Assembly (NCBI RefSeq): GCF_036345155.1
Contig: NZ_CP107772.1
Span: forward strand, 7,192,001-7,256,000
Reading direction: 5' to 3'
Source: Streptomyces sp. NBC_00582
Lineage (GTDB): Bacteria > Actinomycetota > Actinomycetes > Streptomycetales > Streptomycetaceae
Length of the DNA stretch: 64,000 nt
This document shows, in pieces, positions 10,540 to 19,130 of the stretch; the stretch's first letter is position 1, and each line of letters starts with the position of its first letter. The notes beneath the pieces were generated by a model. That model saw only the letters and a list, made by a program, of their open reading frames with translations. It was not told the origin of the DNA and did no database searches. A program made the position numbers and the translations under genes.

Positions 10540-11253
10540 GTGGAAGCAGTGATCGCAGTCGTCGCCCTGCTCTTCGTGCTGCTCGCGGTGCTCGGCGTCT
10601 ATGCGACGGTGAAGGCGGTCGGCGCCGCCAAGCGCGGGGTGGACCGCACCATCGACCAGGCCCGCCGCACCGTCGAGGACCACACCCTGCGGGCCAAGTC
10701 CTTCGCCCAGCCCGGACCGGCCGGCGAGATCGCCCAGCTCCGGCTGAAGCTGCGCACCTCGATGCGGGCCACCCAGGACGCGCTGCAGGCGGGCGTGTCG
10801 GGGGACGAGTCCCTCAGGGAGTCCCTCGGCCTGTTCCAGCGCCTCAGCGCCCACGGCCGTGAACTGGACGGCGAGCTCAAGCGGCTGGAGTCCGAGCCCG
10901 ACCGGGCCAGGCTCGCCGAGCGCCTGCCGTCGCTGCGCGAGCGCACCGACCGCGTCACGTCCTCGGCGGACTCCCTGCGCTGGGCGGCCCGCGACCGTGC
11001 CCGCCGCTTCGCCGAGGACGATCTGGACTCCCTCAGCGCCCAGATCGACGTCGAGGCCGGCGCCCTGCGGCACTGGACCACCCCGGACGCCGGGCAGGAA
11101 CCGACGGCGACCGGGGCCCGACCGGCGGAGGAGCCGAGGACCACCGCTCCGCGTGCCGCACAGGAGCCCACCCGCCCCGCGATCGACCCGACCGGACCGC
11201 GCCCCACCTACCCCTGGCAGAAGAAGCCTCGCCCCGAAGCGTCCGGTATGTGA
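10540..11253 (+). CDS. Membrane-anchored coiled-coil hypothetical protein
   Basis: A 237-residue protein starting at GTG 10540 after a GAGGAG-type ribosome binding site. Residues 3-25 form one hydrophobic N-terminal helix (uncleaved signal anchor), followed by about 150 charged, Leu/Arg/Glu-rich residues predicted to be helical coiled coil, and a Pro/Thr/Ala-rich disordered tail from about residue 180. The likely form is a membrane-tethered protein with a cytoplasmic coiled coil. I do not recognise a named function. It lies between leuS and degV with its own upstream gap. Confidence 0.8.
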   Translation: MEAVIAVVALLFVLLAVLGVYATVKAVGAAKRGVDRTIDQARRTVEDHTLRAKSFAQPGPAGEIAQLRLKLRTSMRATQDALQAGVSGDESLRESLGLFQRLSAHGRELDGELKRLESEPDRARLAERLPSLRERTDRVTSSADSLRWAARDRARRFAEDDLDSLSAQIDVEAGALRHWTTPDAGQEPTATGARPAEEPRTTAPRAAQEPTRPAIDPTGPRPTYPWQKKPRPEASGM

Positions 11254-11336
11254 TCCGTACCGGATTCGGTCAAGGCCTGTCCAGGCGAGAGGGGCCGGGC
11301 TGCCGTCCACGCGCTACGCCAGGTAACCTCCAGCTC

Positions 11337-12182
11337 ATGTCCCGCCATGTCGCGATCGTCACGGATTCAACGGCCTACCTGCCGCAGCGGACGATGGAGC
11401 GTCACGGCATCACCGCGGTGCCCCTGACCGTCGTCCTCGGCGGCGAGGCCCTGGAAGAGGGCACCGAGATCTCGACCCGCTCCCTGGCCCAGGCACTGCA
11501 GAAGCGACGCCCCGTCACCACCTCGCGCCCCAGCCCCCAACTCTTCGCCGAGACCTACCGCAGAGCCGCCGAGGCCGGCGCCACCGGCATCGTCTCCCTG
11601 CACCTGTCCGCCGAGTTGTCCGGCACCTACGACGCGGCGGTCGTCGCGGCGCGCGAGGCACCGGTGCCGGTGCGGGTGGTGGACACCGGCATGGTGGCGA
11701 TGGCGCTCGGCTTCTGCGCGCTCGCCGCCGCCGAGGCCGCCGAGTCCGGCGGCACGGTGGACGAGGCGGTCGCCGCCGCGGAGAAACGAGCCGACGGCAC
11801 CTCCGCCTATTTCTACGTCGACACCCTCGACTATCTGCGCCGCGGCGGCCGGATCGGCGCCGCCCAGGCCCTGTTGGGCTCCGCGCTCGCGGTGAAACCG
11901 CTGCTCCAGCTCGACGCGGGACGCATCGACCTCCTGGAGAAGGTGCGCACGGCGTCCAGGGCCATCGCCCGCCTGGAGGAACTCGTGGCCGACCGCGCGG
12001 GCGACGTGCCGGTCGACATCGCCGTGCACCATCTCGCCGCTCCCGAAAGGGCGTCCGCGCTCGCGGACCGGCTGCGGGGGCGGGTGCCCGCGATGGCGGA
12101 CCTCCATGTGAGCGAGGTCGGCGCGGTGATCGGGGCGCATACCGGCCCCGGACTGCTGGGCGTCGTGGTGTCGCCGAGGTGA
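11337..12182 (+). CDS. DegV family fatty-acid-binding protein
   Basis: A 281-residue protein with the DegV hallmarks: N-terminal VAIVTDSTAYLP, the TSRPSP segment that begins the lipid pocket, LHLSAELSGTYDAA, and the C-terminal GAVIGAHTGPGLLGVV. DegV/FakB proteins bind single fatty acids; in Firmicutes they present them to the kinase FakA. No fakA-like gene is next to it here. ATG 11337 is chosen because the first conserved strand follows immediately. Confidence 0.93.
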   Translation: MSRHVAIVTDSTAYLPQRTMERHGITAVPLTVVLGGEALEEGTEISTRSLAQALQKRRPVTTSRPSPQLFAETYRRAAEAGATGIVSLHLSAELSGTYDAAVVAAREAPVPVRVVDTGMVAMALGFCALAAAEAAESGGTVDEAVAAAEKRADGTSAYFYVDTLDYLRRGGRIGAAQALLGSALAVKPLLQLDAGRIDLLEKVRTASRAIARLEELVADRAGDVPVDIAVHHLAAPERASALADRLRGRVPAMADLHVSEVGAVIGAHTGPGLLGVVVSPR

Positions 12183-12300
12183 GGAGCCCCATCGCTCGCG
12201 CATCACTCGTGCGAGTGGCGGAGTTGTCCACAACTGTGGAGTGATCCACGGAAATTGAGCAAGATCATCGCGATCTGGCGAAGTGTCCGATCCTCGGGTC

Positions 12301-13230
12301 ATGGCACTTCGATCACGCTCACGCTCTCGCACCCAGCACGCGACCAGCGGCCCCGGCCGGGCTCCCGGCTCGGACGGCCGGACGCGGCAGGCCCCGGCGG
12401 AGGAACTGCGCCGACGGGCGGAGGCGCTGTTCGCGCCGCGCACCGGCCACGGGGCACTCCGCCGGGACGACGGCGTCGGTGAGACGCGGGAGGGCCCGCC
12501 CCCTGAGCCGGAGCCGCAACCGACCGCGCCCCCCACGGACCGGACCGGCCGCCCGCGCGAGCGGTTCCGGGCGGCGCTGTGGGAGCGGATGCCGGTGTGG
12601 ATGCAGACGCGCTGCGGCATGGAACGCGGGAGCGCGCTCGCCCTGACGGTGGTACTCGTCGTCGCCGTCGGCTTCGCCGCACAGCACTTCTGGACCGGGC
12701 GGACCGAACCCGTGCGCACCCCGGAGGTGGTGCGGGCGGCGGCCCCCCTCCAGGAGAGGGCGACGGCGCCCGCACCCTCCGCCTCGGCCGGTACGCCCGG
12801 CGCCGAGATCGTGGTCGACGTCAGCGGCAAGGTCCGCAGGCCGGGCATCCACCGGCTCCCGGCAGGTTCACGCGTGGTCGACGCGCTGAGCGCGGCCGGC
12901 GGGGTCCGGCCGGGGACGGACACCGACGGACTCAACCGCGCACGGTTCCTGGTGGACGGCGAACAGGTCGTCGTCGGGGGCCCGGCGCCCCCGGCCGTCC
13001 CGGGACCGGCCGGCGCCGGGACGGCGGCCGGACCGTCGGCTCCGGTCTCCCTCAACACGGCCACCGTGGACCAGCTCGACACCCTCCCGGGCGTCGGCCC
13101 CGTCCTGGCGCAGCACATCGTGGACTACCGCGCTCAGCACGGCGGCTTCCGCTCGGTGGACGAGCTGCGCGAGGTCAACGGCATCGGCGAGCGCCGCTAC
13201 GCCGACCTGCGCACCCTCGTACGGCCATGA
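12301..13230 (+). CDS. comEA: ComEA-family DNA-binding protein (SLBB plus helix-hairpin-helix)
   Basis: About 309 residues from ATG 12301; an in-frame GTG at 12283 is the alternative and neither has a good ribosome binding site. A basic, disordered N-terminal part is followed by one membrane helix near residues 110-130, an SLBB domain (IVVDVSGKVRRPGIHRLP), a Gly/Pro linker, and a C-terminal helix-hairpin-helix pair (LDTLPGVGPVLAQHI, VNGIGERRYADL). In competent bacteria ComEA captures double-stranded DNA outside the membrane. Its stop overlaps the comEC start (ATGA), so the two are coupled. Streptomyces are not known to be naturally competent, so the role here is unclear. Confidence 0.92.
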   Translation: MALRSRSRSRTQHATSGPGRAPGSDGRTRQAPAEELRRRAEALFAPRTGHGALRRDDGVGETREGPPPEPEPQPTAPPTDRTGRPRERFRAALWERMPVWMQTRCGMERGSALALTVVLVVAVGFAAQHFWTGRTEPVRTPEVVRAAAPLQERATAPAPSASAGTPGAEIVVDVSGKVRRPGIHRLPAGSRVVDALSAAGGVRPGTDTDGLNRARFLVDGEQVVVGGPAPPAVPGPAGAGTAAGPSAPVSLNTATVDQLDTLPGVGPVLAQHIVDYRAQHGGFRSVDELREVNGIGERRYADLRTLVRP

Positions 13231-15776
13231 GGACGACCGGAGAGAACACCTCGCCCCCTCGCCCCGAGGACGAGCCCACCCGGGTCGACCTTCCCCCACC
13301 GTCCCGTAGCACCGTGCACGCCCTCTCCGGCAACCGGCTGGGAGACGCGCATCCGCGGCGGGAAGGGCCGGTGGATCTGCGGCTGGTGCCGCCCGCACTG
13401 GCGGCCTGGGCCACGGCGGCCGTCACCCTGGGCGCGGCGCCCCCGGTCGTGGTCGGCCTGGTGTGCGGCTCCCTGCTCCTGGCGGTCGTGCTGCTGGCGG
13501 TGCGCGGCCCCGGCGGCGGCCGGACGCGGGTCGCCGTCGCCGCCTCGCTGCTCTGTGCAGCCGCGGCGGCAGCCTCGGCCGGGCTGCACGGGGCCGATCT
13601 GCGGCGGGGTCCGGTGCCGGGGCTGGCGAGGACGTACACGACGGTGACCGCCGAGGCCGAGCTGACCTCCGATCCACGGCTCACCCGGCCCCGGATCAGC
13701 GGGGACCACATGGTCCCGGACTCCGTTCTGATCGACGCGGACGTGCGCCGGATCGAGGGCCCGCACGGAAACGCGGTCGCGACCCGGACGCCGGTGCTGC
13801 TGCTGGTGGACGTCCGGGCGGGCAGGCGGGAGGCGGCCGGGGCGTCCCCCTGGCTGGGGCTGCTGCCCTCCACCCGGGTGCGGGTGACCGGGCGGCTGGC
13901 CCCACCGCTCACCGGAGGGGACCGGATCGCGGCGGTGCTGCGGGTACGGGGCCGTGCCGTGCCGGAGGTCGTGCGGGAGCCCACGGCGGTCCAGCGGACG
14001 GCCGGCCGGCTCAGGTCGGGCCTGCGGGAGGCCACCGACGGGCTGCCGGCGGACGCCCGGGCGCTGCTGCCGGGGCTGGTCGTCGGGGACACCGCGCGGA
14101 TCACCCCCGAACTCGACGAGGCCTTCAAGGAGACGGACCTCGCCCACACGCTCGCCGTCTCCGGCAGCAACCTCACGATCGTCCTCGCCCTGCTCCTCGG
14201 CCCGCCCGGACTGGCCCAGCAGGTCGAACGCCGGGGCCTGGCGCCCCGCCTCGGCATCCCGCTGCGGGCGACCGCGCTGCTCGGCGGAGCGCTCACGCTC
14301 GCCTTCGTCGTGGTGTGCCGGCCCGACCCGAGCGTGCTGCGGGCCGCGGCCTGCGGGGCGGTCGTGCTGCTGGCCCTCGCCACCGGCCGCCGCAGATCCC
14401 TCGTCCCGGCACTGGCGACGGCGGTGCTGCTGCTGGTGCTCCACGACCCGTGGCTGGCCCGGAGTCCCGGCTTCCTGCTGTCGGTGCTCGCCACCGGCGC
14501 CCTGTTGCTGCTGGCGCCGCGCTGGAGTGCCGCGCTGCGCGGGCGCGGGGTGCCGCCGCGGTGGGCGGAGGCGCTGGCGGCCGCGGGGGCGGCGCAGGCG
14601 GTGTGCGCACCGGTCGTGGCGGTGCTGTCGGCACGGGTGAGCCTGGTGGCGGTGCCGTGCAACCTCCTCGTGGAGTTCGCGGTGGCGCCGGCGACCGTGC
14701 TGGGCTTCGCGGCGCTGGCCGCGGCACCCGTGGCGATGCCGGCGGCCAAGGCGCTGGCCTGGTGCGCGAGGTGGCCGGCCGACTGGATCGCCTGGATCGC
14801 GCGGACCGGGGCGGCGCTGCCCGGCGGGGGAGTGGACTGGCCCGGCAGCTGGGGCGGGGCGCTGCTGCTCGCCCTCGTCACGGCGGCGGTGGTGCTGCTC
14901 GGCAGGCGGCTGCTGAGCCGGCCGTGGCTGTGCGCGCTCTGCGGGGTGGTGTTCCTGCTGGCGGTGGTGCGGCCGCCGCCGCTCACCCGGGTGCTCACGG
15001 GCTGGCCGCCCCCGGGCTGGCGGCTGGCGATGTGCGACGTGGGCCAGGGCGACGCGACGGTCCTCGCGGCGGGCGAGGGCACCGCGGTGGTGGTGGACGC
15101 CGGGCCGGACCCGGAGCCGGTCGACCGGTGTCTGCGCACGCTCGGCGTCACCAGGGTGCCGCTCGTGGTGCTCACCCACTTCCACGCCGATCACGTGGCC
15201 GGACTGCCGGGGGTGCTGAGAGGGCGGGAGGTGGGCGCGATCGAGACGACGGGCTTCGAAGAGCCCCCGGAGCAGGTGGAGTTCGTACGGAGTCAGGCGC
15301 GGGCGCGGCAGCTTCCGGTGCTGCGGGCCGTGGCGGGGGAGCGGCGCCGGGCCGGGGCGCTCGACTGGGAGGTGCTGTGGCCGCCCCCGGATCCGGCGCC
15401 GCCGCCGGACGGCCCGAACGACGCGAGTGTGACGCTGCTCGTCCGGTCGGGCGGTCTGCGGATGCTGCTGCTCGGGGACCTCGAACCCCCGGCCCAGCGG
15501 GCGCTGTCGCGGTCACCGGCGGCCGGCCTGGTGCGCCGGGTGGATGTCCTCAAGGTGGCCCATCACGGCTCGGCCTACCAGGACCCGGACCTGATACGGG
15601 CGGTGGCGCCCCGGCTGGCGTTGATCTCCGCGGGGGCGCAGAACCCCTACGGACACCCTGCGCCCAGTACGGTCGCGGCGCTGAGGACGGGCGGTGCGAC
15701 GGTGCTGCGGACGGACCGGGACGGGGCGCTGGCGGTCACGGGTACGGGCGGGTCGCTGCGCGTCGCGCGAGACTGA
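13227..15776 (+). CDS. comEC: ComEC/Rec2 family DNA-uptake channel with metallo-beta-lactamase domain
   Basis: An 849-residue membrane protein starting at ATG 13227, overlapping the comEA stop by four bases. The N-terminal part has two hydrophobic helices and a DUF4131-like region; the competence domain follows with its conserved LAVSGSNLTI segment and about ten membrane helices. The C-terminal 260 residues are a metallo-beta-lactamase-fold domain with THFHADH (HxHxDH) and later GDL and AHHGS metal-ligand motifs, proposed in the family to degrade the non-transported DNA strand. comEA and comEC form an operon. Confidence 0.95.
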   Translation: MRTTGENTSPPRPEDEPTRVDLPPPSRSTVHALSGNRLGDAHPRREGPVDLRLVPPALAAWATAAVTLGAAPPVVVGLVCGSLLLAVVLLAVRGPGGGRTRVAVAASLLCAAAAAASAGLHGADLRRGPVPGLARTYTTVTAEAELTSDPRLTRPRISGDHMVPDSVLIDADVRRIEGPHGNAVATRTPVLLLVDVRAGRREAAGASPWLGLLPSTRVRVTGRLAPPLTGGDRIAAVLRVRGRAVPEVVREPTAVQRTAGRLRSGLREATDGLPADARALLPGLVVGDTARITPELDEAFKETDLAHTLAVSGSNLTIVLALLLGPPGLAQQVERRGLAPRLGIPLRATALLGGALTLAFVVVCRPDPSVLRAAACGAVVLLALATGRRRSLVPALATAVLLLVLHDPWLARSPGFLLSVLATGALLLLAPRWSAALRGRGVPPRWAEALAAAGAAQAVCAPVVAVLSARVSLVAVPCNLLVEFAVAPATVLGFAALAAAPVAMPAAKALAWCARWPADWIAWIARTGAALPGGGVDWPGSWGGALLLALVTAAVVLLGRRLLSRPWLCALCGVVFLLAVVRPPPLTRVLTGWPPPGWRLAMCDVGQGDATVLAAGEGTAVVVDAGPDPEPVDRCLRTLGVTRVPLVVLTHFHADHVAGLPGVLRGREVGAIETTGFEEPPEQVEFVRSQARARQLPVLRAVAGERRRAGALDWEVLWPPPDPAPPPDGPNDASVTLLVRSGGLRMLLLGDLEPPAQRALSRSPAAGLVRRVDVLKVAHHGSAYQDPDLIRAVAPRLALISAGAQNPYGHPAPSTVAALRTGGATVLRTDRDGALAVTGTGGSLRVARD

Positions 15777-15780
15777 GGGC

Positions 15781-16641
15781 ATGGACGCCGCTCACCTGGA
15801 TGCCGCTCATGTCGATGCCGCTCATGTCGATCCCGCTCACCTGGACGCCCGCCTGGTCGACGCCTATCTGCGCCGCCTCGGGACCGGCCGCCCGCCCCGG
15901 CCCACCGCCGACGCCCTGGCCGAACTGCACCTGAACCACCTGCTGGCCGTGCCCTTCGAGAATCTGTCGGTCCAGCTCGGTGAGCGGATCGTGCTGGAGG
16001 AGAGGCGGTTGGTGGAGAAGGTCGTCGAGGAGGGGAGGGGAGGATTCTGTTACGAGCTGAACGGGGCGTTCGGGTCGCTGCTGGCGGCGCTGGGGTTCGA
16101 GGTGACCTTCCTGGCGGCCCGGGTGTTCGGGGCACCGGGGCGGCTGGGGATCCCCTACGACCACATGGCGCTCCGGGTGGGGACGGCGGACGGCGGGACC
16201 TGGCTGGCGGACGTGGGGTTCGGGGCGCACAGTCACCTCCCGCTCCGCTGGGCGGACCGGGGTGAGCAGCGGGACCCCGGCGGGGTCTTCCGGATCGACG
16301 AGGCCGAGGGCACGGACGCGGGAGATCTGGACGTCGTGCGGAACGGCTCGCCGCAGTACCGGCTGGAGGTCAGGCCGAGGGCGCTCGGGGACTTCGTGGC
16401 CGGGGCGTGGTGGCACAGCACCTCGCCGGAGTCGCACTTCACCCGGTCGCTGGTCTGCTCGCGGGTGACCGGGGACGGGGGCAGGATCACGCTCAGCGGA
16501 CGGCGGTTGAAGGTGACGGCACCCGAAGGGGACAGCGTGGAGCGGGAGTTGGTGACGGACGAGGAGGTGCTCGGGGTGTACCGGGAGCGGTTCGGAATCG
16601 TGCTGGACCAGGTGCCGGAGGTGCGGGCGGCGACGGCATGA
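15781..16641 (+). CDS. Arylamine N-acetyltransferase with an N-terminal pentapeptide repeat
   Basis: A 286-residue NAT that would transfer acetyl from acetyl-CoA to arylamines or hydrazines. The catalytic triad is visible: C90 in RGGFCYELNG, H128 in YDHMAL and D144 in LADVGFG. It starts at ATG 15781, four bases after the comEC stop. Residues 2-21 consist of four tandem five-residue units of the form D-A-A-H-L/V, encoded by 15-bp tandem repeats, placed before the normal NAT start helix. The next small gene overlaps its stop (ATGA). Confidence 0.95.
   Translation: MDAAHLDAAHVDAAHVDPAHLDARLVDAYLRRLGTGRPPRPTADALAELHLNHLLAVPFENLSVQLGERIVLEERRLVEKVVEEGRGGFCYELNGAFGSLLAALGFEVTFLAARVFGAPGRLGIPYDHMALRVGTADGGTWLADVGFGAHSHLPLRWADRGEQRDPGGVFRIDEAEGTDAGDLDVVRNGSPQYRLEVRPRALGDFVAGAWWHSTSPESHFTRSLVCSRVTGDGGRITLSGRRLKVTAPEGDSVERELVTDEEVLGVYRERFGIVLDQVPEVRAATA
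15784..15843 (+). repeat. 15-bp in-frame tandem repeat at the 5' end of the NAT gene
   Basis: Four 15-bp units of the type GAYGCCGCTCAYSTS; units 2 and 3 are identical, unit 4 has CCC for GCC, and a fifth diverges. The period is a whole number of codons, so copy number can change without breaking the frame. Confidence 0.85.
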
Positions 16642-16907
16642 CGGTGCCGGAGAATGGCGTCGTGAGCGATGTGAGACATGTGCTGGTGCTGCCCGACCGC
16701 GACGCGGCGGAGGAGGCGGCGGAGGCCCTCGCGGAGCGCTTCGGCGTGCGCGAGGAGCCGTTGATCGTCCGGGACGCGCTGGCGGGCGAGGACGACGCCG
16801 AGGACGTGCAGTGGTTGGTGGTGCTGCGGGACGAGGAGGGGCGACTCGGAGCGGAGGAGCTGGGGGAGTTCGCGGCGGAGTGGGAGGGGTGGCGGGAGGA
16901 GCCGTAG
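16638..16907 (+). CDS. Small acidic hypothetical protein
   Basis: An 89-residue ORF starting at ATG 16638 inside the stop of the NAT gene (ATGA), or at the internal GTG 16662. It is strongly acidic (many Glu and Asp), has no signal or membrane segment, and has the codon bias of its neighbours. Overlap with the NAT gene implies co-translation. I do not recognise a family. Confidence 0.72.
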   Translation: MTVPENGVVSDVRHVLVLPDRDAAEEAAEALAERFGVREEPLIVRDALAGEDDAEDVQWLVVLRDEEGRLGAEELGEFAAEWEGWREEP

Positions 16908-17007
16908 GCTCCCCGCGGGCGCGGCGAACCGCGCACGCCCCCCCGCACCCCGCACCCCGCAGCCGCACGACGACCCCCTGTCGGTGCCCCGTGCGATGCT
17001 GTACCCG

Positions 17008-17994
17008 ATGGCCAAGAACACCGCACATGACGATCCCCTCACCCCGGTGACGCTCGCCGTGGGGCAGGAGGAGCTGCTGCTCGACCGGGCGGTGCAGGAG
17101 GTGGTGGCCGCCGCCAGGGCCGCCGACGCCGACACGGACGTACGGGACCTGACCCCCGACCAGCTGCAGCCCGGCACGCTCGCCGAGCTGACCAGCCCCT
17201 CGCTCTTCGCGGAGCGCAAGGTCGTGGTCGTACGCAACGCGCAGGACCTGTCGGCCGACACGGTCAAGGACGTGAAGGCCTACCTCTCGGCGCCCGCCGA
17301 GGAGATCACGCTGGTGCTGCTGCACGCCGGCGGGGTGAAGGGCAAGGCGCTGCTCGACGCCGCGCGCAAGGCGGGGGCGCGGGAGATCGCCTGTCCGAAG
17401 ATGACGAAGCCGGCCGACCGGCTGGCGTTCGTACGGCAGGAGTTCCGGGCCACCGGGCGGTCCGCGACGCCCGAGGCGTGCCAGGCGCTGGTCGACGCCA
17501 TCGGCAGCGATCTGCGGGAGCTGGCCTCGGCGGTGACCCAGCTCGTCGCCGATGTCGAGGGAACCATCGACGAGGCCGTCGTGGGGCGGTACTACACCGG
17601 CCGGGCCGAGGCGTCGAGCTTCACCGTGGCCGACCGGGCGGTGGAGGGGCGGGCCGCGGAGGCCCTGGAGGCGCTGCGCTGGTCGCTGGCCACCGGAGTC
17701 GCACCCGTGATGATCACCAGCGCGCTCGCGCAGGGCGTGCGGGCCATCGGCAAGCTGTCCTCCGCGCGCGGCGGCCGGCCCGCCGACCTCGCGCGGGAAC
17801 TGGGCATGCCCCCGTGGAAGATCGACCGGGTGCGCCAGCAGATGCGGGGCTGGACGCCGGACGGGGTGGCGGTCGCGCTGCGGGCCGTGGCCGAGGCGGA
17901 CGCCGGGGTCAAGGGCGGCGGGGACGACCCCGGGTACGCCCTGGAGAAGGCCGTGGTGGCCATCGCGCGGGCGGCCCGCTCCAGAGGACGGTAG
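17008..17994 (+). CDS. holA: DNA polymerase III subunit delta
   Basis: A 328-residue clamp-loader delta subunit. The N-terminal AAA+-like part includes VTLAVGQEELLLDRAV and the clamp-binding region with LFAERKVVVVRN; the middle carries the AREIACPKMTKPADRLAFVR region; the C-terminal collar includes SLATGVAPVMITSALAQGVR. Delta opens the beta sliding clamp during loading. ATG 17008 is preferred to GTG 16984 because the conserved start (MAKNTAHDD) begins there. It lies in the usual Streptomyces position between comEC and rpsT. Confidence 0.94.
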   Translation: MAKNTAHDDPLTPVTLAVGQEELLLDRAVQEVVAAARAADADTDVRDLTPDQLQPGTLAELTSPSLFAERKVVVVRNAQDLSADTVKDVKAYLSAPAEEITLVLLHAGGVKGKALLDAARKAGAREIACPKMTKPADRLAFVRQEFRATGRSATPEACQALVDAIGSDLRELASAVTQLVADVEGTIDEAVVGRYYTGRAEASSFTVADRAVEGRAAEALEALRWSLATGVAPVMITSALAQGVRAIGKLSSARGGRPADLARELGMPPWKIDRVRQQMRGWTPDGVAVALRAVAEADAGVKGGGDDPGYALEKAVVAIARAARSRGR

Positions 17995-18049
17995 GGACTC
18001 ACCAGGGGACAATCGTGCGTATCGGCCCCTATCGCCTGGACAAGGAGAG

Positions 18050-18460
18050 GTGGCGATCGCCGTGGCTGAACACCCGCACGCGAAAATCGTCCGCGAGGGC
18101 TACGAGGCATTCCAGCGCGGAGACATGGACGCCCTGCGCGGGATGATGACCGGGGACTGTACGCACCACGTCCCCGGCTCCCACCCGCTCTCGGGGGACT
18201 ACAAGGGGATCGACTCGGTCCTGGACGACTACTACGGCCGGCTCTACTCGGAGACCGGCGGATCGTTCCGCGTCGAGCTGCGCAATCTGTTCGTGGACGG
18301 CCGCGGGCATGTCATGTCGGTGCACCACTTCACCGCCGACCGGGGCGGCAAGCACATCGACGAGATGGGCGGGATCGTCTTCCGGATCGTGGGAGACAGG
18401 ATCAGCGACCTCGACGAGTGCGTCGCGGACATGGAGAAGGCCGACGAGTTCTGGATGTGA
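18050..18460 (+). CDS. SnoaL-like / NTF2-fold protein
   Basis: A 136-residue single-domain protein with the NTF2-like pattern: an N-terminal helix (VREGYEAFQRGDMDAL), THHVPGSHPLSGDYKG, and C-terminal strands (VMSVHHFTADRGGKHIDEMG). This fold serves as ketosteroid-isomerase- or polyketide-cyclase-like enzymes and as small binding proteins; the sequence does not show which. The start is GTG 18050 after GAGAG, or GTG 18062. A strong palindrome follows the gene. Confidence 0.85.
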   Translation: MAIAVAEHPHAKIVREGYEAFQRGDMDALRGMMTGDCTHHVPGSHPLSGDYKGIDSVLDDYYGRLYSETGGSFRVELRNLFVDGRGHVMSVHHFTADRGGKHIDEMGGIVFRIVGDRISDLDECVADMEKADEFWM

Positions 18461-18503
18461 CCCGGTGCCGGAGGTGACCCGGTGCCGCATGTGACCGGGT
18501 ACG
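18457..18503 (+). repeat. 17-bp tandem repeat over the stop codon of the SnoaL-like gene
   Basis: GTGACCCGGTGCCG recurs with a 17-bp period at 18457 and 18474, with a degenerate third copy at 18491; the first unit contains the TGA stop. Confidence 0.7.
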
Positions 18504-18554
18504 CCGAAGGCCCCGGCCCCCGCCCTGGGCAGGACGGGAGGCCGGGGCCTTCGG
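18504..18554. terminator. Probable bidirectional terminator between the SnoaL-like gene and rpsT
   Basis: A perfect 15-bp stem (CCGAAGGCCCCGGCC and its complement) with a 21-base loop lies between converging genes. There is no U tract. Confidence 0.75.
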
Positions 18555-18675
18555 TTGAAGCCGGTGAGCCCATACCCGCGTGGCGAACGCAGGCCGCGTA
18601 CGGGCTCGGGTGCCGGTCGGGAGCGGATGAGAGAGGGCCCGCTCGGGATCCTTCCGGCGATCGGACCAGAAAGGT

Positions 18676-18942
18676 TCAGCCCTGGAGGGACGCGACCTTG
18701 GAAGCCAGCGCCGACTTCTTGTTGGCGGCCTGGTTCTTGTGGATGACACCCTTCGAGACAGCCTTGTCGAGCTGACGCGCGGCAGCGCGCTGGAGCTCGG
18801 TGGCCTTCTCGAGGTCACCCGCGGCAGCGGCCTCACGGGCCTTGCGGATCGCGGTCTTCAGGGAGGACTTGACGGCCTTGTTGCGCAGCCGAGCCTTCTC
18901 GTTGGTCTTGATCCGCTTGATCTGGGACTTGATGTTCGCCAC
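18676..18942 (-). CDS. rpsT: 30S ribosomal protein S20
   Basis: An 88-residue basic protein starting at GTG 18942 ([20 protein letters not shown]), with an AAGAAGAGG ribosome binding site upstream. The length and the Lys/Arg-rich helical pattern match bacterial S20, which binds 16S rRNA early in small-subunit assembly. A longer in-frame ATG exists but adds residues foreign to the family. It diverges from lepA. Confidence 0.97.
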   Translation of the reverse strand: MANIKSQIKRIKTNEKARLRNKAVKSSLKTAIRKAREAAAAGDLEKATELQRAAARQLDKAVSKGVIHKNQAANKKSALASKVASLQG

Positions 18943-19130
18943 GAAGTAAGCCTCTTCTTGTTCTGGTTTCCTAGGTGCCTCGCGCTGAGAGGGCATGAGA
19001 CACAGCTGCCCACGTTACCAGCGGCCGCGAGAATGGCCCAAACCGGCCCCCGGTCGCCGCCCGTGGGACCATGGAGCCTACGTATCGATCCGACCCGAGG
19101 CATAAGGCGCCTCAAGAGACAGGACCCTGC

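Noticed and set aside
12579..13226. Upstream extension of comEC
   Set aside because: This part is an alternative frame of comEA; the ATGA overlap gives a clear comEC start.
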